Assembly (NCBI GenBank): GCA_964019425.1 | Contig: OZ025863.1 | Span: 494,616 to 558,615 of the forward strand | Reading direction: 5' to 3' | From: Flectonema sp. DT1601 | Taxonomy: Eukaryota > Euglenozoa > Diplonemea > Diplonemida > Diplonemidae | Length of the DNA stretch: 64,000 nt | Shown here: piece after piece, positions 54,054-63,500 of the stretch | Numbering within the stretch: position 1 is the first letter of the stretch | Layout: each line of letters starts with the position of its first letter | Made by a program: the position numbers and the translations under genes | Notes under the pieces: generated by a model | Database searches by the model: none | Told to the model about the DNA's origin: nothing | Seen by the model: only the letters and a program-made list of their open reading frames with translations

Positions 54054-56827
54054 ATCGCAGTACGGGAAAGGAAGTTTACTTGGACCCGGCCAAGTATAAC
54101 TTTATTAAGCAAAAAAACCGGGAGCATGATCGCCAAAATGCGGCAAGACGAGTTGGTCAAAGGAAAAGGAATAATGGAGCAAGCAACTTTACAGATCTTG
54201 CAACGCAGACCAACAAGAAGGACTCAATCAGAAGACGAAGTCACCATAAAGGCAGCAGAGAAGCGGGTACGCGCCATCGTAAGAAAGATGTGGGTGGTGT
54301 CTACCATCGACCAGAGAAAACGATTATGGTCGAGGTATGTGAAGTGGGTCACCGACAGGAGCCTACCCATGGATGCAAATTCTGCGGTCTTATTCGTAAC
54401 CGCTACAGGGGCGAAGTCACAAAGTTTACTAAACTACGCAAAGGCATTGTCGGGTATTATGAAACACCTCGGGATGGAAAACCAACCCCTCAGGAGCCTT
54501 CAGGTGGCCCTAAGGGCAGACGGTGCTACGGTACCCGAGTCACAAGCAACTCCGATCCCAAGGGGAATCCTGGAAGAATGGTGTCAAACACAGGAGCTAG
54601 GGGTTTCAACCGCCGCAATGATTGCCTGGAAAACAATGTCTCGCTGGGGGGAGGTCGCGGCGCTGTCCTCGGGCAGCTTCATTCAATGCGACCCTTTAAC
54701 AGTAATTGTGGACTGGAACCAGATTCCGAAGGGAAAGAGGGAGAATCCGTACACGGCTTCAAGGTTCGCGGTAATCACCGGAAGATGGACGGAGGAGATA
54801 TACAGAGCCATCATGAGGTTGGGATTCTTCGATCGTTTAACAAAAGTCGACACTGCAAAGCTCACAGGACTTTGGAAGAAGGATTCTCGCATGGAAAATT
54901 ACAGTGCTCACAGCATAAAACGCGGTGCAATAAAGTTCATTTTCGAGAAGAAACAGACAGGATTAGTTATTCCGCTGATGCTCATAAGTCGACTAGCCAA
55001 ACACGAAACGGCAAACCAGCAGATATCAGAAACGACGTTAAGATATGCAGGGTCGGACAGGTCGCTGGCTCTCTCCCTGAACACAAGCCGCATAACCCAA
55101 CATTTGTAATTCCAAGAACTGCGCGGAGACTTATGCAGAACTTCACTCGGAAGTCGAAGACCACTCGCCTCCCTTCAACCGAGGAAGAGAGGGCGACGCC
55201 TCTACACGTAAAGGAAGTGGGGACCATTGACGTTCAAGAGGTAAAACGGATGATGACCGATGGGACACGCAGGAGGTTTGAAGAGGTATGGGACCTTACG
55301 TTCAACCCGTGTCGGCAAGGTACTCACCAAAGCCATCAGTATAAAAAGAGTCACAGGGAGTCTTGTCTGCAGTCTCAGCATGCACGCCGGCTAGTAGAGG
55401 CAGGGGTTGCAACCCAAACAAGCAGCCCCGGGATATTGGAATCAATACCCTTTACAATACTTGAAGAACGGATAACTGGAACACGGCAGCGATTCATCTT
55501 GTGGACGAAGGAGGCCAACTTGATGATGCACGAACTCGGGTACAAGCCGAAGGTTCCCTTGGAGCACATTGCTCAGTACCTCTCTCAAGTGACGAGGGAG
55601 ACATCATCCCAATGGGACTTGAAGACGGGGTTTTACCAGGTTTCCATACCTGAGCGCTCTAGGAAATATTTCAGATTCCAGGATGAGCGAGGGGAGTGGT
55701 TTGAGCTAACCAGGTTGCCGATGGGACATATGGCAGCACCTGAGATTATGCATTCTCTAACAGCAACTGTTGCAGGCGATCCTACATTTGCCAAGCCTGC
55801 TTTCACATATCGGGGGGTAGTTACCGATATTTGGATTGACAATATCAGGATAACTGGCTCATTCGGGTGTGTAAATGAGGCAACAGCAAGAATAAATGAG
55901 GTGGCGAGACGTTGTAACGTGACTTGGAAGCAAGAAGAAACTCAGGAACTCGCTAAAGAATACGACTTTCTTGGTGTAAGGTTTGACCATACTAGGTGTA
56001 CTGTTGCCGTCGCCGAAAAGCTACGCAAGAGGATACTTAATACTTGCCTCGATAACATCACCGCGGAGAAGATCGAAAGCTTAGCTGGTCGCCTCCTACA
56101 TGCTTCGGCAATTACTCACATACATCCTGGTAAATACTGGTTTGCGCTAAAGTTTTTTCGCAGGGTCACGAATTCATTAAACCGTGGGGTCGTTCAGACT
56201 GAACACGTGGTGCCCATCCCCAGCTCAGTTAGGAAGGAAATTTCAAACTGGTCTAAGGAGGTACTAACAACACGGAACGTACATGTAGGGGAAACGAAGA
56301 GAGATGATGATGATGATGATTCTAGGATGATCTTCGTCGACGCTTCCATGAAGGGCTGGGGAGCTGTGATCTTTGATCATAATTATGAGATGGACATCCT
56401 GGGGGCACGATGGACTGAGAAGGAAAGTAGTGAGCATATCAACGTCCTTGAGGCCACTGCTCTTACTTCTACGCTTCGATCGATCTCGAAAGCATCACAT
56501 TTGGATATTTACGTGGATAATACAACCGTCTTATACTCAACAAAGAAGGGCATGTCAGTCCGTTCCATGGCACTCAACAGACAAGTAAATTACATTATGA
56601 ATCATCTTAATAGACTACAATGCACTTATAGGCTCAACTGGGTTTCTACAAAATGCAATCCAGCAGATTTTCCGTCTCGCATTTGTCCTGACGGCGCTAA
56701 TATCAAACAACAACGTTCCGAGGCAGCACTTGCGTTGGGGCGTTTCTTTGACTTGCGTGGGGGCGGTGGTAGCCGGGCCATGGCCGACCGCCATTACTTG
56801 GTCACACCTTCACCCCTTCGTAAGTAG
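54014..56827 (+). CDS. E1 reverse transcriptase-RNase H
   Basis: An open frame of 937 codons entered by the -1 slip at 54008. The first about 360 codons overlap the recombinase and show no known fold. From about 55250 comes the polymerase: FILWTKEAN, WDLKTGFYQV (motif A Asp), FELTRLPMGHMAAPEIM (motif B), and IWIDNIRITG at motif C, where the expected second Asp is Asn. RNase H follows: IFVDASMKGWGAVIFD (Asp), HINVLEATAL (Glu), IYVDNTTVLY (Asp) and NPADFPSR. This order, RT then RNase H, is usual for DIRS-group elements. The frame is intact. Confidence 0.85.
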   Translation, partial: RSRPLAPAGAEKLNRSTGKEVYLDPAKYNFIKQKNREHDRQNAARRVGQRKRNNGASNFTDLATQTNKKDSIRRRSHHKGSREAGTRHRKKDVGGVYHRPEKTIMVEVCEVGHRQEPTHGCKFCGLIRNRYRGEVTKFTKLRKGIVGYYETPRDGKPTPQEPSGGPKGRRCYGTRVTSNSDPKGNPGRMVSNTGARGFNRRNDCLENNVSLGGGRGAVLGQLHSMRPFNSNCGLEPDSEGKEGESVHGFKVRGNHRKMDGGDIQSHHEVGILRSFNKSRHCKAHRTLEEGFSHGKLQCSQHKTRCNKVHFREETDRISYSADAHKSTSQTRNGKPADIRNDVKICRVGQVAGSLPEHKPHNPTFVIPRTARRLMQNFTRKSKTTRLPSTEEERATPLHVKEVGTIDVQEVKRMMTDGTRRRFEEVWDLTFNPCRQGTHQSHQYKKSHRESCLQSQHARRLVEAGVATQTSSPGILESIPFTILEERITGTRQRFILWTKEANLMMHELGYKPKVPLEHIAQYLSQVTRETSSQWDLKTGFYQVSIPERSRKYFRFQDERGEWFELTRLPMGHMAAPEIMHSLTATVAGDPTFAKPAFTYRGVVTDIWIDNIRITGSFGCVNEATARINEVARRCNVTWKQEETQELAKEYDFLGVRFDHTRCTVAVAEKLRKRILNTCLDNITAEKIESLAGRLLHASAITHIHPGKYWFALKFFRRVTNSLNRGVVQTEHVVPIPSSVRKEISNWSKEVLTTRNVHVGETKRDDDDDDSRMIFVDASMKGWGAVIFDHNYEMDILGARWTEKESSEHINVLEATALTSTLRSISKASHLDIYVDNTTVLYSTKKGMSVRSMALNRQVNYIMNHLNRLQCTYRLNWVSTKCNPADFPSRICPDGANIKQQRSEAALALGRFFDLRGGGGSRAMADRHYLVTPSPLRK
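54126..55109 (+). CDS. E1 tyrosine recombinase
   Basis: 327 residues. Catalytic residues of a tyrosine recombinase are visible: Arg in MSRWGEVAAL (codon at 54642), His-x-x-Arg in AHSIKRGA (54909..54923), a second His in RLAKHET, and the nucleophile Tyr in TTLRYAG (codon 55044). It would cut and rejoin DNA to integrate a circular or linear element copy. It is in the same frame as gag, separated by a single TGA at 54051 and 24 open codons. The whole gene overlaps the RT frame. The ATG at 54126 is the first in the frame; readthrough from gag is an alternative. Confidence 0.85.
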   Translation: MIAKMRQDELVKGKGIMEQATLQILQRRPTRRTQSEDEVTIKAAEKRVRAIVRKMWVVSTIDQRKRLWSRYVKWVTDRSLPMDANSAVLFVTATGAKSQSLLNYAKALSGIMKHLGMENQPLRSLQVALRADGATVPESQATPIPRGILEEWCQTQELGVSTAAMIAWKTMSRWGEVAALSSGSFIQCDPLTVIVDWNQIPKGKRENPYTASRFAVITGRWTEEIYRAIMRLGFFDRLTKVDTAKLTGLWKKDSRMENYSAHSIKRGAIKFIFEKKQTGLVIPLMLISRLAKHETANQQISETTLRYAGSDRSLALSLNTSRITQHL

Positions 56828-56962
56828 TAGTATCTCATCAATATTCCATTCTTAGTTATTTATTCTTTGTCTTAATGGGTAAGAATAAAGAAAGCATCTG
56901 CAGATAAAATTGAAAGAATGAGTTATCAAGTCTTTTCCTTTTAGTACATGTATACATTCCAG
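56828..56962 (+). other. E1 3' noncoding segment
   Basis: 135 bp between the RT-RNase H stop and the right repeat. In a split-repeat element this would be the B1 position; no second copy is present in the window. Confidence 0.4.
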
Positions 56963-57271
56963 TTTTGCAAGGTTATATCTTTATAACTTGCTTCATTTTA
57001 CTTTCTACTCCCAAAAGTTCCATACCAGAACTATGGCTGATCCTAAAAAAGTGATTCCCCTAACACCAATATGGGAATCTCTCAGGATCAGCGCTGTAGT
57101 TCACCACTTAATTCTTATGATACAAATTTCTATGTAGCAATCCATTGTCTTATCAGTTCTTAATGTGAGCAGTCTTACCATTTATTTTATTATAGTGCAA
57201 CATGATTGATTCGTCGAGCCTATAGTATAATACGACCACTTGTTTCTTCCATCTTTTTTATAGTGCATTAC
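56963..57271 (+). repeat. Right direct repeat of E1
   Basis: Second copy of the about 310-bp terminal repeat. It is followed at once by the 8-bp array. Confidence 0.9.
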
Positions 57272-57272
57272 G

Positions 57273-57564
57273 AACCCGCAAACCCGCAAACCCGCAAACC
57301 CGCAAACCCGCAAACCCGCAAACCCGCAAACCCGCAAACCCGCAAACCCGCAAACCCGCAAACCCGCAAACCCGCAAACCCGCAAACCCGCAAACCCGCA
57401 AACCCGCAAACCCGCAAACCCGCAAACCCGCAAACCCGCAAACCCGCAAACCCGCAAACCCGCAAACCCGCAAACCCGCAAACCCGCAAACCCGCAAACC
57501 CGCAAACCCGCAAACCCGCAAACCCGCAAACCCGCAAACCCGCAAACCCGCAAACCCGCAAACC
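57273..57564 (+). repeat. 8-bp repeat array 3
   Basis: 292 bp, about 36.5 perfect units of AACCCGCA. Confidence 0.97.
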
Positions 57565-57912
57565 TTTCCATTTTGTCATTCTTTACGCTTTATCACAGGG
57601 TTTTTTCATACTTGTACATTTAAGTTTGAAATCCCACCCACCCACCCCCTGTGACGGCGCGCGCCCGGCCGAGCCTCACCACGAGGACACGGTCAGGCGG
57701 CGCCACGCTACCCCGTTGTGAATGTTTGGAAATCTTGCTCTGTTAGTACTTGTGGCTTAACCCTTTCTTTCGCTCTGTCTACAGGAAAATTAGTTTAACC
57801 AATGGTACAATTCACTTTGTACAATGTTCTTGCTTTATTCATTTCTATCCCTTGTTTCTGCTTTATTTCATTTCACCCCAGTACAATTAACAACGTAAAT
57901 GCCGCACGGTTC
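57565..57912 (+). mobile_element. Terminal fragment of YR family D (plus orientation)
   Basis: It lies between two arrays. It has the same layout as A2-B2 of E2: a short leader, then cccacccacccaccccctgt, gacgg, and an end (gccgcacggttcc) that resembles the B end of E2 (gccgagcggttcc) and abuts ccgcaaac. Most of it recurs inverted at 50893..51116. Confidence 0.65.
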
Positions 57913-57970
57913 CCCGCAAACCCGCAAACCCGCAAACCCGCAAACCCGCAAACCCGCAAACCCGCAAACC
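57913..57970 (+). repeat. 8-bp repeat array 4
   Basis: About 7 perfect units between the D end and the A1 repeat of E2. Confidence 0.96.
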
Positions 57971-58202
57971 AACACTCAGACTGGGAACTGCACAAAAGGC
58001 AAGTGAAGTACGATATACTCTTATAATATTTTCCTTTTCATTGATCAACATTAAATGTTGTTTAAGTATCATTTTTGTTCTCTTGTTATTATTTCAGATT
58101 TATCATTTTACTGTTCTCTTATCATTATTTCATTGTACTCATTTATTCAGGCTAGGAAGGGTCTTAACGCAAAGCGTTTTCCCACCCGCCCTACCCCTGT
58201 TT

Positions 58203-59675
58203 AGGTTCGATCAGGTGTGGAACTTGACCTTTTACCCGGAGGTGGGGAAGTTGAGTCGCTCGTCGTCTACTTCATCTTTCGCTGGGAGGCACGCTGCGGA
58301 GTTGCTGAGGAACGGGATCGCGCGAGCTGCGAGTGGACCGGGGAGAGCGGTGAACGTTCCATTCACCGTGGTGGAGGAGAAGCCGGAGGGACTGCGGCAG
58401 CGGTTCATCCTTTGGACGAGGGATGCGAATGGTTGGGCCGAAGAAGCTTACGAAGCTCACGTCCCGCTGTTCCACATCTCAAAATATTTGGATCGGGTTC
58501 TGACCGAGGTTGGCTCGACACGGGATTTCAAGACAGGTTTTTATGCTATTGAAATCCCGGAGGAAGCGAGAGATCTCTTCCGATTCAAGACGACGGAGGG
58601 TGAATGGTTCGAGCTGTGCCGTTTGCCGATGGGGCATGTCTGCGCGCCGGAGCTGATGCACTCTTTGGCAGCGGCGGCTGCGGGGGATCCAGCTTACGTG
58701 CGACGTCAGTGGGCTGCCAGGGATGTTGGCGTTGACGTGTTCATCGACAACATTCGGTACACGGGGACGGAAGGCGCGGTGTTGGCGGCGACGGTGAATC
58801 TCGATGCTGCGGCGGCGGACTTCCGTCTTACATGGAAGCCGTCTGACTCGAATACGGCGGTGAGCAAGTACACGTTTTTGGGTGTGGACTTTGACCACGA
58901 GGCGTCGTCGGTCATGCCGTCAGCGAAGATCCGGCGGAAGTTGGCGGCGGTGGACTTGTCGTCTGTGACGGCGAGTCAGTTGGAGTCGATGGCTGGGAGG
59001 CTGATGCATGCGTCGGCGATCGCTGCGGCGTCTCCGGGGAAATACTGGTATGCCTTGAAGTTCTTGCGGAGGTTGTCGAACGGTTTGAACCGCGGGGTGA
59101 GGCAGGTGCATGATGTAGTGTCGGTCCCTGTTTCGGTCGCGATGGAGTTGCGCAGTTGGTCGGCTGCCGCTGTGACGAGGAGGGTGGTTGCGCGGGAGCC
59201 AGTTCAAGATGAGTTCACGACGTTCGTGGATGCGTCGTTGAGAGGTTGGGGTGGAGTGGTTGTGAACGACAGGACGGCCGAGGTTACTGTCTTGGGGGAT
59301 GCGTGGGGTCCTTCGGAACAGTCGCTCCACATCAATGTTCTCGAGGGGATGGCGTTCAGGAACACGGTCTCGGGGATGCCGGTTTGCTGTGATGGCAAGC
59401 GAATGTCCATCTGGATCGACAACACGTCAGTCATTGGCGTAGCGCGGAAGAAGATGTCAGTCCGATCGCAACGGCTGAACGATGCGGTCGTGCAGGCCAT
59501 CGATGTGCTGGCAGACAGAAAGGTTAGTTTCTGTATTGCTTATGTGAAGTCAGCGCTGAACCCAGCAGACTTGCCATCGAGGGTGGATCCAGGAGTTATA
59601 GGCTCATCGGAGCATCAGCGGGAAGTTGAACTTGCGGTGAGGGCCTTTCTGACTCGCGATGTGGTGGTGGTGTGA
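58203..59675 (+). pseudogene. E2 RT-RNase H, 5'-truncated
   Basis: The frame is open for 490 codons but has lost its N-terminus and start. Homology with E1 begins at RFDQVWNLTF (E1: RFEEVWDLTF). Polymerase motifs: FILWTRDAN, RDFKTGFYAI (motif A), FELCRLPMGHVCAPELM (motif B), VFIDNIRYTG (motif C with Asn, as in E1). RNase H motifs: TFVDASLRGWGGVVVND, HINVLEGMAF, IWIDNTSVIG, NPADLPSR. The tga stop lies in the first bases of B1. Codon use is strongly G+C-rich, unlike E1 and the host genes. No stops have accumulated, so the truncation is recent or the fragment is maintained. Confidence 0.82.
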
Positions 59676-60505
59676 CGGTGCCAACCTTTCCCCCGGCCGA
59701 TTTTAGGCCGTGGTCGAACATGCAATTGTACAAGCATGCGGTGCCGTTTTCCCATTACCCCTTCGTGAATGAGTTGCTTCGTGTTAACTTGGTTCTCCTT
59801 TGTCTTTCTCATCATCATTTTATTCAGCTGAGAAAATGGGAAAGCTAAGACGACATGAGGCTTATGATGCTAGTATCTTGTTATGTGGTTAATTCGTGTG
59901 ATTGTTTTTATCAGACTCCCCTTTATGACTTTTCCTTTTCAACAGTACTTCACTGAGAATGCCGAGCGGTTCCCAACACTCAGACTGGGAACTGCACAAA
60001 AGGCAAGTGAAGTACGATATACCCTTATAATATTTTCCTTTTCATTGATCAACATTAAATGTTGTTTAAGTATCATTTTTGTTCTCTTGTTATTATTTCA
60101 GAATTATCATTTTACTGTTCTCTTATCATTATTTCATTGTACTCATTTATTCAGGCTAGGAAGGGTCTTAACGCAAAGCGTTTTCCCACCCGCCCTACCC
60201 CTGTGACGGTGCCAACCTTTCCCCCGGCCGATTTTAGGCCGTGGTCGAACATGCAATTGTACAAGCATGCGGTGCCGTTTTCCCATTACCCCTTCGTGAA
60301 TGAGTTGCTTCGTGTTAACTTGGTTCTCCTTTGTCTTTCTCATCATCATTTTATTCAGCTGAGAAAATGGGAAAGCTAAGACGACATGAGGCTTATGATG
60401 CTAGTATCTTGTTATGTGGTTAATTCGTGTGATTGTTTTTATCAGACTCTCCTTTATGACTTTTCCTTTTCAACAGTACTTCACTGAGAATGCCGAGCGG
60501 TTCCC
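59671..60505 (+). repeat. B1-A2-B2 block of E2
   Basis: B1 59671..59974 and B2 60202..60505 are both 304 bp at an offset of 531 bp, with A2 between them. The B1|A2 junction (ggttccc|aacactc) is what joining the outer end of B2 to the outer start of A1 would make. Confidence 0.9.
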
Positions 60506-63500
60506 CGCAAACCCGCAAACCCGCAAACCCGCAAACCCGCAAACCCGCAAACCCGCAAACCCGCAAACCCGCAAACCCGCAAACCCGCAAACCCGCAAAC
60601 CCGCAAACCCGCAAACCCGCAAACCCGCAAACCCGCAAACCCGCAAACCCGCAAACCCGCAAACCCGCAAACCCGCAAACCCGCAAACCCGCAAACCCGC
60701 AAACCCGCAAACCCGCAAACCCGCAAACCCGCAAACCCGCAAACCCGCAAACCCGCAAACCCGCAAACCCGCAAACCCGCAAACCCGCAAACCCGCAAAC
60801 CCGCAAACCCGCAAACCCGCAAACCCGCAAACCCGCAAACCCGCAAACCCGCAAACCCGCAAACCCGCAAACCCGCAAACCCGCAAACCCGCAAACCCGC
60901 AAACCCGCAAACCCGCAAACCCGCAAACCCGCAAACCCGCAAACCCGCAAACCCGCAAACCCGCAAACCCGCAAACCCGCAAACCCGCAAACCCGCAAAC
61001 CCGCAAACCCGCAAACCCGCAAACCCGCAAACCCGCAAACCCGCAAACCCGCAAACCCGCAAACCCGCAAACCCGCAAACCCGCAAACCCGCAAACCCGC
61101 AAACCCGCAAACCCGCAAACCCGCAAACCCGCAAACCCGCAAACCCGCAAACCCGCAAACCCGCAAACCCGCAAACCCGCAAACCCGCAAACCCGCAAAC
61201 CCGCAAACCCGCAAACCCGCAAACCCGCAAACCCGCAAACCCGCAAACCCGCAAACCCGCAAACCCGCAAACCCGCAAACCCGCAAACCCGCAAACCCGC
61301 AAACCCGCAAACCCGCAAACCCGCAAACCCGCAAACCCGCAAACCCGCAAACCCGCAAACCCGCAAACCCGCAAACCCGCAAACCCGCAAACCCGCAAAC
61401 CCGCAAACCCGCAAACCCGCAAACCCGCAAACCCGCAAACCCGCAAACCCGCAAACCCGCAAACCCGCAAACCCGCAAACCCGCAAACCCGCAAACCCGC
61501 AAACCCGCAAACCCGCAAACCCGCAAACCCGCAAACCCGCAAACCCGCAAACCCGCAAACCCGCAAACCCGCAAACCCGCAAACCCGCAAACCCGCAAAC
61601 CCGCAAACCCGCAAACCCGCAAACCCGCAAACCCGCAAACCCGCAAACCCGCAAACCCGCAAACCCGCAAACCCGCAAACCCGCAAACCCGCAAACCCGC
61701 AAACCCGCAAACCCGCAAACCCGCAAACCCGCAAACCCGCAAACCCGCAAACCCGCAAACCCGCAAACCCGCAAACCCGCAAACCCGCAAACCCGCAAAC
61801 CCGCAAACCCGCAAACCCGCAAACCCGCAAACCCGCAAACCCGCAAACCCGCAAACCCGCAAACCCGCAAACCCGCAAACCCGCAAACCCGCAAACCCGC
61901 AAACCCGCAAACCCGCAAACCCGCAAACCCGCAAACCCGCAAACCCGCAAACCCGCAAACCCGCAAACCCGCAAACCCGCAAACCCGCAAACCCGCAAAC
62001 CCGCAAACCCGCAAACCCGCAAACCCGCAAACCCGCAAACCCGCAAACCCGCAAACCCGCAAACCCGCAAACCCGCAAACCCGCAAACCCGCAAACCCGC
62101 AAACCCGCAAACCCGCAAACCCGCAAACCCGCAAACCCGCAAACCCGCAAACCCGCAAACCCGCAAACCCGCAAACCCGCAAACCCGCAAACCCGCAAAC
62201 CCGCAAACCCGCAAACCCGCAAACCCGCAAACCCGCAAACCCGCAAACCCGCAAACCCGCAAACCCGCAAACCCGCAAACCCGCAAACCCGCAAACCCGC
62301 AAACCCGCAAACCCGCAAACCCGCAAACCCGCAAACCCGCAAACCCGCAAACCCGCAAACCCGCAAACCCGCAAACCCGCAAACCCGCAAACCCGCAAAC
62401 CCGCAAACCCGCAAACCCGCAAACCCGCAAACCCGCAAACCCGCAAACCCGCAAACCCGCAAACCCGCAAACCCGCAAACCCGCAAACCCGCAAACCCGC
62501 AAACCCGCAAACCCGCAAACCCGCAAACCCGCAAACCCGCAAACCCGCAAACCCGCAAACCCGCAAACCCGCAAACCCGCAAACCCGCAAACCCGCAAAC
62601 CCGCAAACCCGCAAACCCGCAAACCCGCAAACCCGCAAACCCGCAAACCCGCAAACCCGCAAACCCGCAAACCCGCAAACCCGCAAACCCGCAAACCCGC
62701 AAACCCGCAAACCCGCAAACCCGCAAACCCGCAAACCCGCAAACCCGCAAACCCGCAAACCCGCAAACCCGCAAACCCGCAAACCCGCAAACCCGCAAAC
62801 CCGCAAACCCGCAAACCCGCAAACCCGCAAACCCGCAAACCCGCAAACCCGCAAACCCGCAAACCCGCAAACCCGCAAACCCGCAAACCCGCAAACCCGC
62901 AAACCCGCAAACCCGCAAACCCGCAAACCCGCAAACCCGCAAACCCGCAAACCCGCAAACCCGCAAACCCGCAAACCCGCAAACCCGCAAACCCGCAAAC
63001 CCGCAAACCCGCAAACCCGCAAACCCGCAAACCCGCAAACCCGCAAACCCGCAAACCCGCAAACCCGCAAACCCGCAAACCCGCAAACCCGCAAACCCGC
63101 AAACCCGCAAACCCGCAAACCCGCAAACCCGCAAACCCGCAAACCCGCAAACCCGCAAACCCGCAAACCCGCAAACCCGCAAACCCGCAAACCCGCAAAC
63201 CCGCAAACCCGCAAACCCGCAAACCCGCAAACCCGCAAACCCGCAAACCCGCAAACCCGCAAACCCGCAAACCCGCAAACCCGCAAACCCGCAAACCCGC
63301 AAACCCGCAAACCCGCAAACCCGCAAACCCGCAAACCCGCAAACCCGCAAACCCGCAAACCCGCAAACCCGCAAACCCGCAAACCCGCAAACCCGCAAAC
63401 CCGCAAACCCGCAAACCCGCAAACCCGCAAACCCGCAAACCCGCAAACCCGCAAACCCGCAAACCCGCAAACCCGCAAACCCGCAAACCCGCAAACCCGC

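Larger units (their letters stand above)
52337..57271 (+). mobile_element. E1: tyrosine-recombinase retrotransposon
   Basis: Near-identical direct repeats of about 310 bp (52337..52646 and 56963..57271) flank gag, tyrosine recombinase and RT-RNase H genes. The left side abuts a broken B repeat and the right side an 8-bp array, so one end has been rearranged and any terminal B2-type repeat is missing. Encoding a tyrosine recombinase instead of a DDE integrase places it in the DIRS/Ngaro/VIPER group. The gene order with recombinase before RT is that described for VIPER, whereas DIRS and Ngaro carry it last. Confidence 0.85.
57971..60505 (+). mobile_element. E2: YR retrotransposon derivative with split direct repeats
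   Basis: The order is A1 (57971..58180), a 20-bp B-start remnant, an RT-RNase H region (58203..59675), B1 (59671..59974), A2 (59975..60184), a 17-bp spacer, and B2 (60202..60505). A1 equals A2 and B1 equals B2 with at most a few differences. This A1-internal-B1-A2-B2 form is the split direct repeat known from PAT and Ngaro elements. gag, the recombinase and the RT N-terminus are deleted, so it needs help in trans. Both outer ends abut the 8-bp array. Confidence 0.88.

Noticed and set aside
57206-57721. Plus-strand frame with NPQTRKPA repeats
   Set aside because: Translation of array 3; same reason as above.
58041-58200. N-terminal extension MINIKCCLS... of the E2 RT frame
   Set aside because: It is a translation of the A1 repeat, which is noncoding in its other copies; RT homology begins at about 58203.
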